This document shows, piece after piece, positions 24,548-33,267 of a stretch of 64,000 nucleotides of DNA; the first letter of the stretch is position 1; each line of letters opens with the position of its first letter. The position numbers and the translations under genes were made by a program. Location: positions 62,001 to 126,000 of the forward strand of contig CAVXJC010000005.1 of assembly GCA_963762075.1 (NCBI GenBank). Reading direction: 5' to 3'. Below the pieces are notes generated by a model. The model saw only the letters and a list, made by a program, of their open reading frames with translations. It did not search any database and was not told the origin of the DNA. Source of the stretch: JAOUEA01 sp963762075. GTDB taxonomy: Bacteria > Actinomycetota > UBA4738 > HRBIN12.

Positions 24548-24961
24548 TCAGGCAGTTCCGATCGCGTTGAAGCGACATGTGATGCCGTCGAGGGCGGGGT
24601 AGTTGATCGAGGCGACGGTCTTCCCTTCGCGCTCGACCGTCCAGACGCCGTCCCAGCCGTCGTCTCCATCGACACCGACGGGCGACACGAGCCGATCGGT
24701 CGATCGGATCCCCGACACGCGAGCCCTGATGAAGGTCTCCCCTTCCGACACCCTCACCACGCCCGTCGGCTCGCCGAACGCGACCTGAGAGGCGGCCATG
24801 TCGGCGCGGCCACCCGTGTAGGCGAGGATCGTGCGAAACATGGGTGCGGCGTGGGCCTCGAAGACGACGCCCAGATCCAACGGCTCGACCTCGCGCGCAC
24901 GCCGCGATCTCGGATGCATCGCCTCCGGGCTCAGTGGGGCCTCCGTCATCACAGCGTCCAT
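24548..24961 (-). CDS. Small protein that begins like an ECF sigma factor region 2, unknown
   Basis: 137 aa from ATG 24961, which lies 5 nt after a TATCGT -10 box (24967-24972, minus strand). Residues about 25-55 (LGVVFEAHAAPMFRTILAYTGGRADMA) resemble the first helices of sigma-70 region 2 in actinobacterial ECF factors. The expected DNA-melting and region 4 parts are absent. Instead come two short beta-rich stretches (GVVRVSEGETFIRARVSG and WDGVWTVEREGKTVASINYP). It may be a deletion-fusion remnant or a new small protein. I do not recognise a family for the whole. Confidence 0.45.
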   Translation of the reverse strand: MDAVMTEAPLSPEAMHPRSRRAREVEPLDLGVVFEAHAAPMFRTILAYTGGRADMAASQVAFGEPTGVVRVSEGETFIRARVSGIRSTDRLVSPVGVDGDDGWDGVWTVEREGKTVASINYPALDGITCRFNAIGTA

Positions 24962-25223
24962 CGCCGACGATAGACGCGTGTGACCGCTCAAAGGTTTACT
25001 CGACCTCCGAGCGCGACCGTTTCAGGCTCCGCCGATGCCACCACCGGCGCACGACTCCCTGTGTCGAACCATCGAGGGCCCACGAACACCCACCCGATAT
25101 GAACTCAACCGATCCCGTGCTCATCGTCGCGCCGGTATCCGTCGACGACTTCTGTGACCCCTATCACCAACGAGCGGCGTCACGCCCTGCCCCACGCCCG
25201 GAAGACCGGTAGCCTGCCGACTG

Positions 25224-25616
25224 ATGACCGAGGCGTATCGGATCGGGGAGGCTGCGAAGGCACTCGGGGTTCGGGTCGAGACGCTCCGCCGGTGGGAACG
25301 CGATGGCAAGCTGCGCGTCGAGCGCACGCCGGGCGGGCAACGCACTGTGCCCGCACCCGAGGTCGCGCGACTCCTCGCGGAGCGACGGCACGACGAGCCG
25401 ATCGCGGCCGCGAGTGCCAGGAACCGCTTCCCGGGCGTGATCACCGAGGTCAAGCGCGACAGGCTCGCAGCGACCGTGGAGATCCAGGCCGGTCCCCACC
25501 GGGTGCTCGCGTTCATCACCCGTGAAGCCGCCGACCAGCTCGGCCTCGAGCCCGGCATGGAAGCCGTCGCCACCGTGAAGGCGACGAGCGTGATGGTGAA
25601 CCTTCCTGAGGAATAG
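25224..25616 (+). CDS. HTH (MerR/excisionase type) - TOBE regulator of molybdate transport
   Basis: 130 aa. The N-terminus is a MerR/Xis-like helix-turn-helix: YRIGEAAKALGVRVETLRRWERDGKL, with the RTPGGQRTVP wing. Residues 65-128 form a TOBE/Mop domain (NRFPGVITEVKRDRLAATVEIQAG ... VKATSVMVNLPEE) that binds molybdate or tungstate in this family. It stands next to modABC on the same strand, so it is the likely molybdate sensor. ATG 25224 is 8 nt after TAGCCT (25210-25215). Confidence 0.9.
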   Translation: MTEAYRIGEAAKALGVRVETLRRWERDGKLRVERTPGGQRTVPAPEVARLLAERRHDEPIAAASARNRFPGVITEVKRDRLAATVEIQAGPHRVLAFITREAADQLGLEPGMEAVATVKATSVMVNLPEE

Positions 25617-25809
25617 CCCCGAAGATCGGGGGGCGTCAGGCAGTTCCGCCTCAGTCCACGCCGATCCAGCCCGCGACGGTGCCTGAGAGCTGGTTCCTGG
25701 CGCTGGTTTCATCAGTCCTCACCAGTGTTCGGCCACAGTATCGCCAGTTATCTATTGGTATATATGACCGCGAATCACTATGCTGCGCGTCTCGACCCGA
25801 GGAGGTTCC

Positions 25810-26607
25810 GTGAATCGACTCATCATCGGCCTGTGCGCTCTTTCACTGATGCTCGGCGGGTGCTCATCCGACGACTCGAACGATACGTCGGTCGGTGAGA
25901 GCCCGGCGACCGAGCCCATCGAGCTCACGGTATTCGCAGGATCGTCGCTGACGGCCGCGCTTTCCGACGGGATCGGTCCCGATTTCGAGGCGCAGAGCGA
26001 AGGCGCCACGATCGTCTTCAACTTCGGGGCATCGGACTCCCTCGCCGGGCAGATCCAGAGCGAAGGTTCGACCGACGTGTTCGCCAGCGCGAGCGGCACC
26101 TGGATGGATGCTGTGGCGGAAGACCCCGGCGTGACCGACCGCACCGACTTCGTGCGGAACCGGCTCGTCATCATCACGCCGCCCGACAACCCTGCCGGCA
26201 TCGTGTCGATCGACGACCTCGCGACCTCTGGGGTGCAGCTCGTGCTGGCCGCCGAAGGCGTCCCCGTCGGCGACTACTCCCGTGAGGCTCTGGGCAACGC
26301 CGGCATCCGCGACGAGGCCGAAGCCAACGTCGTGTCGAACGAAGAGGACAACGCGAGCGTGGTGGCCAGGATCGTCGCTGGGGAGGCCGACGCCGGCATC
26401 GTGTATGAGTCCGACATCTCAGCCGCGGCTGGCAACGACGTCAACGCCGTCGAGATACCAGAGAGTGTGAACGTCATCGCCACGTACCCGATCGCCGTGG
26501 TCACCGGGGCGCCGAACCCGGAGCTGGCGGCAGCGTTCGTCGCCTACGTCACGGGTCCCGATGGCCAGGCAACGCTGATCGAGTACGGGTTCGAAGCGGC
26601 GGCCTGA
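25810..26607 (+). CDS. modA: Molybdate ABC transporter substrate-binding lipoprotein
   Basis: 265 aa. GTG 25810 follows GGAGG with an ideal gap, which decides against ATG 25780. The signal peptide ends in a lipobox LMLGGC with Cys18. The mature protein has LTVFAGSSLTAALSDGIGPDF, VFNFGASDSLAGQIQSEGSTDVFASA, GDYSREALGNAGI and VVARIVAGEADAGIVYESD, all hallmarks of ModA. First gene of modABC; TATGCT at 25779-25784 is a possible -10 box about 25 nt upstream. Confidence 0.95.
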   Translation: MNRLIIGLCALSLMLGGCSSDDSNDTSVGESPATEPIELTVFAGSSLTAALSDGIGPDFEAQSEGATIVFNFGASDSLAGQIQSEGSTDVFASASGTWMDAVAEDPGVTDRTDFVRNRLVIITPPDNPAGIVSIDDLATSGVQLVLAAEGVPVGDYSREALGNAGIRDEAEANVVSNEEDNASVVARIVAGEADAGIVYESDISAAAGNDVNAVEIPESVNVIATYPIAVVTGAPNPELAAAFVAYVTGPDGQATLIEYGFEAAA

Positions 26608-26612
26608 CTCAC

Positions 26613-27398
26613 ATGATGCGCTGGCGCACTCCGTTGCTCTTCGCGATCCTGGCCGGAATGGGCGCCGTGTTCGTGGCGCTGCCCCTGATCGCCCTGCTGA
26701 TCAGAGCTCCCTGGGGCGATCTGGTCACCTCGCTCCGCGGCGTCGGCGCGGGCACTGCGCTTCGACTGTCGCTCGCGGTGTCGCTCGTCGCCACCGGGCT
26801 TTCGGTGCTGCTCGGCGTCCCGATGGCCTGGGTCCTCGCTCGGGCGCCGATCCCCGGTCGCTCGGTGCTGCGAGCGATCGTCGTTCTGCCGGTCGTGCTC
26901 CCTCCGGTGGTGGGGGGTATCGGTTTGCTCGCGGCGCTCGGACGCGGCGGCGTGATCGGCCGCTGGCTGTACGAGGGGCTCGGCATCCAGCTCACGTTCA
27001 CGATCTGGGGCGCGATCGCCGCCACCACATTCGTCTCGATGCCGCTCATGGTGCTGGCCACCGAGTCGGGTCTGCGCTCGATCGATCGACGCTACGAGCG
27101 CGCGGCCGCAGCGCTCGGGGCAAGCCCCCGGTACGCGATCCGTCGTGTCGTGCTGCCGATGCTCGTGCCGCAGCTCGCGGCCGGGGCCGTGCTGGCGTGG
27201 GCGCGAGCCCTCGGTGAGTTCGGCGCCACGATCACGTTCGCAGGGAACTTCGAGGGACGGACGCAGACATTGCCGCTCGCGGTCTACCAGGCTCGCAACA
27301 CAGACCCGGGCGGCGCCATCTTCCTGTCGCTGATCCTGGTGGCGCTGTCGGTCGGTGTGCTCGTTGCGATGCGCGACCGGCTCACACAGGCCCGCTGA
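26613..27398 (+). CDS. modB: Molybdate ABC transporter permease
   Basis: 261 aa with six membrane segments. The binding-protein-dependent permease loop is EAA-like: YERAAAALGASPRYAIRRVVLPMLVPQ, followed by ARALGEFGATITFAGNFEGRTQTLPLAVY, the ModB signature end. ATG 26613 starts 5 bp after modA. A GTG/ATG start a few codons away is possible. Moves molybdate (or tungstate) across the membrane with ModC. Confidence 0.94.
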   Translation: MMRWRTPLLFAILAGMGAVFVALPLIALLIRAPWGDLVTSLRGVGAGTALRLSLAVSLVATGLSVLLGVPMAWVLARAPIPGRSVLRAIVVLPVVLPPVVGGIGLLAALGRGGVIGRWLYEGLGIQLTFTIWGAIAATTFVSMPLMVLATESGLRSIDRRYERAAAALGASPRYAIRRVVLPMLVPQLAAGAVLAWARALGEFGATITFAGNFEGRTQTLPLAVYQARNTDPGGAIFLSLILVALSVGVLVAMRDRLTQAR

Positions 27399-27417
27399 AT
27401 CCTGCGAGGGTGCCGAG

Positions 27418-28518
27418 ATGGGCCTTCGCGCGAACATCGTGGCCCGCCGGGAAGGCTTCCGGGTGGCGGTCACGATCGACGTGGCCGACGGCGAGACACT
27501 GGCGCTGCTCGGGCCCAACGGGGCCGGCAAGTCCACGGTCGTCGACGCCCTGACGGGGACGATGGAACTGGCCGAGGGCACCATCGAGCTCGACGGCGAA
27601 CGGATAGACCACCTCCCGCCCGAACGGCGGCCGATCGGGGTGTGCTTCCAGGCTGACCTGTTGTTCCCGCGCCTCTCGGTCCTGGAGAACGTCGCCTTCC
27701 CGCTGCGAGCTCAGAAGGTCACGAAGGGAACCGCTCGCGCACGCGCCGAGGAGCTGATCCACAGGCTCGCACCGGAGGTGGATCCCTTCACGATGCCCGG
27801 ATCGCTCTCGGGAGGAGAGCGCCAGCGGGTCGCCCTGGCCCGCGCGCTCGCACCCGCGCCACGCCTGTTGCTGCTCGACGAGCCGTTCAGCAACGTCGAT
27901 GTCTCGGCGAGGGCGGGGCTACGCACGCTCGTTCGAGATGTGGCCCACAGCTTCGGCGGGGCCACCGTGCTGATCGCCCACGAACCTCTCGACGCGCTGA
28001 CCTTGGCCGACCGCGTCACGCTGCTCGAGGCCGGCCGCCAAACGCAGACCGGCACTCCAGACCAGATCCGTTCGGCGCCGACGTCGACCTACGCGGCCGA
28101 CCTGGTGGGGGTGAACCTGTTCACCGGTGTGCTCGAGCCGCTCGACGACGGTGCGGCCACATTGCGGTTGGCCGACGGAGCGGTCACGGTGGCGCCCGAT
28201 GCGTCCGTCACGCGCGGTTCGCGAGCCCTCGCGAGCTTGAAGCCGATCGATGTGTCGCTGCACATGAGCGAGCCCGAGGGCTCCGCTCGCAACGTCTTCC
28301 GCGGACCCATCGCTGAGATCGCTGTCGACGGGGAGCGCGCCAGGGTGCGGATCGACAGCCGTCCGCCGCTCACGGCCGAGGTGACGGCGGGGTCGGTGAC
28401 ACGCATGGACCTGCACACCGGCGCCGAGGTCTGGGCAAGCTTCAAGGCGGTGGAGGTCTCGTTGCAGATCGAAACCAGCGCCGACGTCGCCGGACCAGCC
28501 GGTACCCTTGGTCGGTGA
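27418..28518 (+). CDS. modC: Molybdate ABC transporter ATPase with C-terminal TOBE domain
   Basis: 366 aa. Walker A LLGPNGAGKSTV, the Q-loop in GVCFQADLLFP, signature SGSLSGGERQR, Walker B RLLLLDEPFSNVD and H-loop VLIAHEPLDAL. The C-terminal part from about residue 230 carries the TOBE/regulatory domain (FRGPIAEIAVDGERARVRIDSRPPL). ATG 27418 follows the modB stop by 19 bp. The stop overlaps the signal peptidase start by 4 bp. Confidence 0.94.
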   Translation: MGLRANIVARREGFRVAVTIDVADGETLALLGPNGAGKSTVVDALTGTMELAEGTIELDGERIDHLPPERRPIGVCFQADLLFPRLSVLENVAFPLRAQKVTKGTARARAEELIHRLAPEVDPFTMPGSLSGGERQRVALARALAPAPRLLLLDEPFSNVDVSARAGLRTLVRDVAHSFGGATVLIAHEPLDALTLADRVTLLEAGRQTQTGTPDQIRSAPTSTYAADLVGVNLFTGVLEPLDDGAATLRLADGAVTVAPDASVTRGSRALASLKPIDVSLHMSEPEGSARNVFRGPIAEIAVDGERARVRIDSRPPLTAEVTAGSVTRMDLHTGAEVWASFKAVEVSLQIETSADVAGPAGTLGR

Positions 28519-29177
28519 AAACCACCGAACGCGACACCCTCGAGGCGCCCGAGCCGAAGAAGGACCACCCCAAGAGCCACAAGGGGCACCGCAACCCCCT
28601 CGTACAGTTCATCGGCGAGCTTCCGGGGCTGATCATCATGGCGTTCGTGCTGGCGCTGCTGATCAAGACCTTCTTGGTGCAGGCGTTCTTCATCCCGTCG
28701 GGCTCGATGGAACCGACGCTGGTGCCGGGCGACCGCGTGCTCGTCTTGAAGGTGCCGTACTACTTCGGTGATCCCGATCGCGGCGACATCATCGTGTTCG
28801 AGGATCCCGATCCGGGCAATCAACCCGACCGAGGGGTCGTCGGCGGATTCTTCCACTGGATGTTCGAGGGGCTCGGGGTGCAACGCCCCGACAGCGAGGA
28901 CTTCATCAAACGGGTCATCGGCACGCCGGGTGATGTGGTCTACGGCCGCGACGGGAGGGTCTTCGTGAACGACGAGCCGATCGACGAGCCGTACCTCACG
29001 CAGCCCACCGACCGGTTCGGCAAGTTCAAGGTGCCGCCGGGCGAGCTGTTCGTGATGGGCGACAACCGCAGCAACTCGCTCGACTCGCGGTTCTCGCTCG
29101 GCTTCGTCCCGATCGACAACGTGATCGGCAAGGCGGAGGTCGTCATCTGGCCCCCAGGCGACCTGGCCCTGATCTAG
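28515..29177 (+). CDS. lepB: Signal peptidase I
   Basis: 220 aa. One membrane helix at residues about 36-58, then catalytic Ser64 in PSGSMEPTL and Lys132 in FIKRVIGTPGD. The GDNRSNSLDSRF box and the PPGDLALI end are typical. The cytoplasmic N-terminus is long and charged. Cleaves signal peptides of exported proteins such as the many secreted ones in this window. GTG 28515 overlaps modC, yet TACCCT at 28503-28508 lies 6 nt upstream, so it may also have its own leaderless promoter. Confidence 0.95.
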   Translation: MKTTERDTLEAPEPKKDHPKSHKGHRNPLVQFIGELPGLIIMAFVLALLIKTFLVQAFFIPSGSMEPTLVPGDRVLVLKVPYYFGDPDRGDIIVFEDPDPGNQPDRGVVGGFFHWMFEGLGVQRPDSEDFIKRVIGTPGDVVYGRDGRVFVNDEPIDEPYLTQPTDRFGKFKVPPGELFVMGDNRSNSLDSRFSLGFVPIDNVIGKAEVVIWPPGDLALI

Positions 29178-29188
29178 TCTCGCTTGGA

Positions 29189-31603
29189 CTACTCGCCCGG
29201 GTCGGCTGGTCTGCTCCTGCGCCTGCCGAAGAGCGGATCGCGTGCCCTCGGGCCGACCGGCTGCTCGCCCGGCACGAACAGCCGGGCGAACGACCACACG
29301 ATCGCTGCGATGCCGAATCCCGCGAGCCACACGATCAAGGGCGGATCGTCGAGCGCGAAGAACGCCTGGCTCGGCCCCCACGACATCGCGACCACGAACA
29401 ACGCAGCCATCGACCAGATCAACGTGAGCCGTGGTCGCGAAAGCGGTGCGGCAAGGATCGAGAGCACGAGGAACCCGATCCAGGTCAACACCATCAGCGC
29501 GGTCGTCTGCGCCTGCACGAGCGTGACGCCCGCCTCCCTGCGGGCGAGGGTATAGGCGAGCAGGGTCGCGACCGCCGCGAGGGTTCCGGTCGGGATCGCG
29601 AACCGCAACACTCGTCGCACGAAGCCAGGCCGGAACCTGTCGGCGTTGGGCGCGAGCGCGAGGAAGAACGAGGGGATACCGATCGTGATCGCGCCGATGA
29701 GCGTCAGGTGCCGAGGCAGGAACGGGAAGACGAACCCGAGCACGCCCGTCGCGAGCGAGATGAGCATCGCGTAGACGGTCTTGTTCAGGTAGAGCCCGCT
29801 CGTGCGCTCGATGTTCCCGAGCACGCGTCGTCCCTCGGCGACCACCGGTGGCAAGGAGTCGAAGGTCGAATCGAGCAACACGAGCTGAGCGACGGCGCGA
29901 GTCGCGTCGCTTCCCGAACCCATGGCGATGCCGATGTCGGCGTCTTTCAGGGCCAGCGCGTCGTTCACACCATCGCCGGTCATCGCGACCGTATGCCCGT
30001 GGCTCTGCAACGCATGCACCATCGACCGCTTCTGCTGGGGAGTGACCCGCCCGAAGACAGAGTGCGATTCGAGCACGCCGGCTATCTCGTCGACGTCGTC
30101 GGGAAGCTCGCGGGCATCGACGGGATCGTCGGAACCCTCGAGTCCGAGCCTCGACGCGATCGCCCCGACCGTGCGGGGGTCGTCGCCAGAGATCACCTTG
30201 ACCGTGACGTCCTGCTCGGCGAAGTACCCGAGCGTCTCGGCCGCATCGGGACGCTCTCGGTCACCGAGCACGACGAGTCCTGCGGGAGCAAGATCGGCAG
30301 GAAGTCGATCACCGTCGATCGACGACGCCGTCGCGACGAGCAACACGCGATGACCCTCGTCGGTGAGTTGGCGCACCCGCTGGGTGATGCCGCTCGCGCC
30401 ATCGATCGCCGAGAGCATCACGTCGGGCGCTCCCAGGAACCACGCGCCGTGCCCGGCGAAGGTCACGGCACTCCACTTCCTTTCCGAGGAGAACGGCACG
30501 ACGCCGATCGTGGACCAGTCGGAAACATCGTGGAAGCGCGCCCGGATCGCGTTCGTGGTGGCGTTGGGCGCCGGGTCTGCGGCGGCGAACACGGCGAGCA
30601 CCCGGCCGAACGCCTGCTCGTCGCCGTCGATCGGCTCGATCTGCTGTACCGCGAGCTTGCCCTCGGTGAGGGTGCCGGTCTTGTCGATACAGAGCATGTC
30701 CACCCGCGCGAGCCCCTCGACGGCCGGAAGTTCCTGCACGAGCACCCGCCGCTCGGCGAGGCGTCTCACGGCGACCGCGAACGCCAGCGACGTCAGCAAC
30801 ACGAGACCCTCGGGCACCATCGCGACGGTTCCCGCGACCGCACCGGAGGCCGCCTCGCGCCAGTCGTCGCGCGCGCGAAGCTGGCTGAAGAACAGCAGCC
30901 CGGCGGTCGGTACGATCGCGATCGTCACGTATGTGAGGATCGTGTCGATGCCCGAGCGGAGCTCCGAGCGAGTGAGGCTGAACCTGCGGACATCCTCAGC
31001 GAGCCGCGCCGCGTACGCCTCGGCCCCGACGTGGGTCGCTCGGTACCGTCCGGCGCCGGCCGCGACGAACGATCCGCTCAACACCTCGTCGCCGGGCGAC
31101 TTGATGATGGCGTCGGACTCGCCCGTCAAGAGCGATTCGTCGACTTCGAGCCCGGTCGCACTGAGCACCGTACCGTCCACGACTACCTCGGACCCCGCGC
31201 CGGCATCGAGCACGTCGTCGAGCACGACATCGCCCACCGCGACCTCTCGCACCTCGCCGTCTCGAACCACTCGAGCCTTCGGCGCGGTCAGTAGCGTGAG
31301 CGCGTCGAGCGTGTGTTTGGCGCGCAGCTCCTGCACGATGCCGATGCCGGCGTTGGCGATCAGCACGAGGCCGAACAGCGCGTCCTGAAGCGGCCCCACC
31401 ACGAGGATGATGGCGAGCATCGCTCCGAGGATCGCGTTGAATCGAGTGAACACGTTGGCACGCACGATCTGGACGGTCGTGCGCGTCGGCGCAGCGGGTA
31501 CGTCGTTGACCTGTCCTCGCGCGACACGTTCGGCGACCTCAGCCGTCGAGAGGCCTCGTGCCGGATCGACGTGTGACGACTGGGTGGCCGTGGTCGCGGT
31601 CAT
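29189..31603 (-). CDS. ctpE: CtpE-like cation-transporting P-type ATPase
   Basis: 804 aa. Phosphorylation motif DKTGTLTEGK, actuator motif LTGES, hinge MTGDGVNDALALKDADIGIAMGSG. The TM4 sequence GTVAMVPEGLVLLTSLAFAVAVRRLA is the pattern of mycobacterial CtpE, reported as a calcium transporter, rather than of heavy-metal P1B pumps (no CPC motif). About ten membrane segments. ATG 31603 lies 8 nt after TACGCT (31612-31617, minus strand), so expression is probably leaderless and divergent from the DUF1232 gene. Confidence 0.9.
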   Translation of the reverse strand: MTATTATQSSHVDPARGLSTAEVAERVARGQVNDVPAAPTRTTVQIVRANVFTRFNAILGAMLAIILVVGPLQDALFGLVLIANAGIGIVQELRAKHTLDALTLLTAPKARVVRDGEVREVAVGDVVLDDVLDAGAGSEVVVDGTVLSATGLEVDESLLTGESDAIIKSPGDEVLSGSFVAAGAGRYRATHVGAEAYAARLAEDVRRFSLTRSELRSGIDTILTYVTIAIVPTAGLLFFSQLRARDDWREAASGAVAGTVAMVPEGLVLLTSLAFAVAVRRLAERRVLVQELPAVEGLARVDMLCIDKTGTLTEGKLAVQQIEPIDGDEQAFGRVLAVFAAADPAPNATTNAIRARFHDVSDWSTIGVVPFSSERKWSAVTFAGHGAWFLGAPDVMLSAIDGASGITQRVRQLTDEGHRVLLVATASSIDGDRLPADLAPAGLVVLGDRERPDAAETLGYFAEQDVTVKVISGDDPRTVGAIASRLGLEGSDDPVDARELPDDVDEIAGVLESHSVFGRVTPQQKRSMVHALQSHGHTVAMTGDGVNDALALKDADIGIAMGSGSDATRAVAQLVLLDSTFDSLPPVVAEGRRVLGNIERTSGLYLNKTVYAMLISLATGVLGFVFPFLPRHLTLIGAITIGIPSFFLALAPNADRFRPGFVRRVLRFAIPTGTLAAVATLLAYTLARREAGVTLVQAQTTALMVLTWIGFLVLSILAAPLSRPRLTLIWSMAALFVVAMSWGPSQAFFALDDPPLIVWLAGFGIAAIVWSFARLFVPGEQPVGPRARDPLFGRRRSRPADPGE

Positions 31604-31635
31604 GTCCGCGGAGCGTAACGGGCTACCCTTGCGTC

Positions 31636-32046
31636 ATGCGAGGATTCCTCATCGCGCTCGCCGTCGTCGCGGCGATCTGGGTGATCGCGGTCGCCGCGCT
31701 GTGGATCTTCGGCAGGAAGCTCGCCGCCGCTCAGCTCGCACGCGCGATCCCCGATGTGATCGCGCTCTGCCGCGGCCTGATGCGCGACCCTCGGGTGTCG
31801 ACCGTTTCGAAGGTGCTCCTCGGCGGTGCGCTCGTCTGGGTGCTCTCACCGATCGACCTGGTGCCGGAGTTCATCCCCGTGCTCGGCCCGCTCGACGACG
31901 TGATCGTCCTCGGTCTCGTGCTTCGTCATCTCATCAAGCGGGCAGGCGTCGACATCGTGCAGGAACACTGGCGCGGCGACCCACGGGTACTGCGCACGGC
32001 GTTGAGACTGGCCGGGCACCGCCTTCCGCCCGAGCCGGCGTCGTGA
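31636..32046 (+). CDS. DUF1232 membrane protein
   Basis: 136 aa. An N-terminal membrane helix (LIALAVVAAIWVIAVAALWIF) is followed by DVIALCRGLMRDPRVSTVSKVLLGGALVWVLSPIDLVPEFIPVLGPLDDVIVLGLVL, the DUF1232 core with its SPIDLIPDFIP-type motif. The function of this family is unknown. ATG 31636 lies 6 nt after TACCCT (31624-31629). Its stop overlaps the next gene by 4 bp. Confidence 0.9.
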   Translation: MRGFLIALAVVAAIWVIAVAALWIFGRKLAAAQLARAIPDVIALCRGLMRDPRVSTVSKVLLGGALVWVLSPIDLVPEFIPVLGPLDDVIVLGLVLRHLIKRAGVDIVQEHWRGDPRVLRTALRLAGHRLPPEPAS

Positions 32047-33260
32047 CGGAGCGTTCCGCCGTGACGAAGGCGCGACTGATCCGTCCGGCGCCGATGCGCG
32101 ACTTCGAAGTCGCCGATCGAAGGAGCACATGGCTCGAGCTCTTCTTCGACCTGTGCTTCGCGGCCGCGATCGCGACGCTCGCCGATGAGCTGCATTCGGA
32201 CCCGACGGTGCACGGCTTGTTGCTCTTCGCTGCGCTCTTCGTTCCGGTGTGGTGGGTGTGGACCCAGTTCACGTGGTTCGGGACGGCGTGGGACAACGAC
32301 GACCTGGTGCACCGCTTCGGCATGTTCGCCGCGATGCTGCTCGTGATCGTGCTCGCGGCGAGCATCCCCAGGGTGCTCCTCGGCGATGACCAGGTCTTCG
32401 TGCTCGCGTACGTCGGCATGCAATTGCTCCTTGTGGCGATGTTCGCTCGCGTGCTGCGCCACGCGGGGCCCGCACACCGCTTCGCCCTGCACTCCATGCT
32501 CGGCACCGCCCTCGGGGCCGTGATCATGGTCTCGTCGCTGTGGGTCGGCGCGCCATCGCGCTATCTGATCTGGGCCTTCGCGTTGCTCGAGCTCATGATG
32601 GTTCCGGTCTTCGCGCGGCGCTCGTTCGAGGGACAGCCGTTCGACTCGAGCCATCTCCCGGAGCGCTACGGACTGTTCACCATCATCGTGCTCGGCGAGA
32701 GCGTCGTGACGGCCGGCGTCGGTCTCGGCGAGGTCCGATTCGACGGCGGCGCCGTGACCTCGGCCCTGTTGGGGTTCGGCATCGCGGCTGCGATCTGGTG
32801 GAGCTACTTCGAAACGGTCTCGTCGACGTCTCTGTCTCGCGATCGCACGTTGGCGTCGTTCGTGTGGGGGTACGGACACTTGTTCGGCTACGCCGGCATC
32901 GCAGCGACGACCGTCGGGGTCGAGCTCGCGATCGAGGCGGGCGCTCAGGCCGACCACGGTCTCTCGCTCGCTGCCAGACTCATGCTCTGCGGCGGCGGCG
33001 CGGCGTTCCTGCTGTCGCTCGTCGCTGTGCATGCAGCGGAGATCGGCTGGCGAGGGGCCGGCATGGTGCAGCGCTGGGCGACGATCGGCGCGCTCCTCGC
33101 GATCGCGTTCATCGCCCGTGGATGGCCGCCGTCGCTCGTCGTGGGCGCCGTCTTCCTCATGCTCGTCATCACGGTGACGTTCGACGTCGTGAACGTGGGA
33201 GGTCGCGGGTTGGCGGCAGACCACCTTCCCGACGACGGAGCCTCGCCGGCCCGCGAGTGA
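32043..33260 (+). CDS. Low-temperature requirement protein A (LtrA) family membrane protein
   Basis: 405 aa with about 10-11 membrane segments. The N-terminal RRSTWLELFFDLCFAAAIATLA motif, VHRFGMFAAMLLVIVLAASIPR, SSHLPERYGLFTIIVLGESVV and WWSYFETVSS are the diagnostic stretches of the LtrA family, whose biochemical role is unknown. GTG 32043 overlaps the DUF1232 stop as GTGA, so the two are translated together. It ends 7 bp from the convergent CCA-transferase gene. Confidence 0.9.
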   Translation: MTERSAVTKARLIRPAPMRDFEVADRRSTWLELFFDLCFAAAIATLADELHSDPTVHGLLLFAALFVPVWWVWTQFTWFGTAWDNDDLVHRFGMFAAMLLVIVLAASIPRVLLGDDQVFVLAYVGMQLLLVAMFARVLRHAGPAHRFALHSMLGTALGAVIMVSSLWVGAPSRYLIWAFALLELMMVPVFARRSFEGQPFDSSHLPERYGLFTIIVLGESVVTAGVGLGEVRFDGGAVTSALLGFGIAAAIWWSYFETVSSTSLSRDRTLASFVWGYGHLFGYAGIAATTVGVELAIEAGAQADHGLSLAARLMLCGGGAAFLLSLVAVHAAEIGWRGAGMVQRWATIGALLAIAFIARGWPPSLVVGAVFLMLVITVTFDVVNVGGRGLAADHLPDDGASPARE

Positions 33261-33267
33261 ATGCCTC

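Noticed and set aside
25617..25809. Molybdenum-cofactor riboswitch before modA
   Set aside because: The AT-rich TATCTATTGGTATATAT stretch suggests a promoter or regulator site, but I saw no Moco-riboswitch core.
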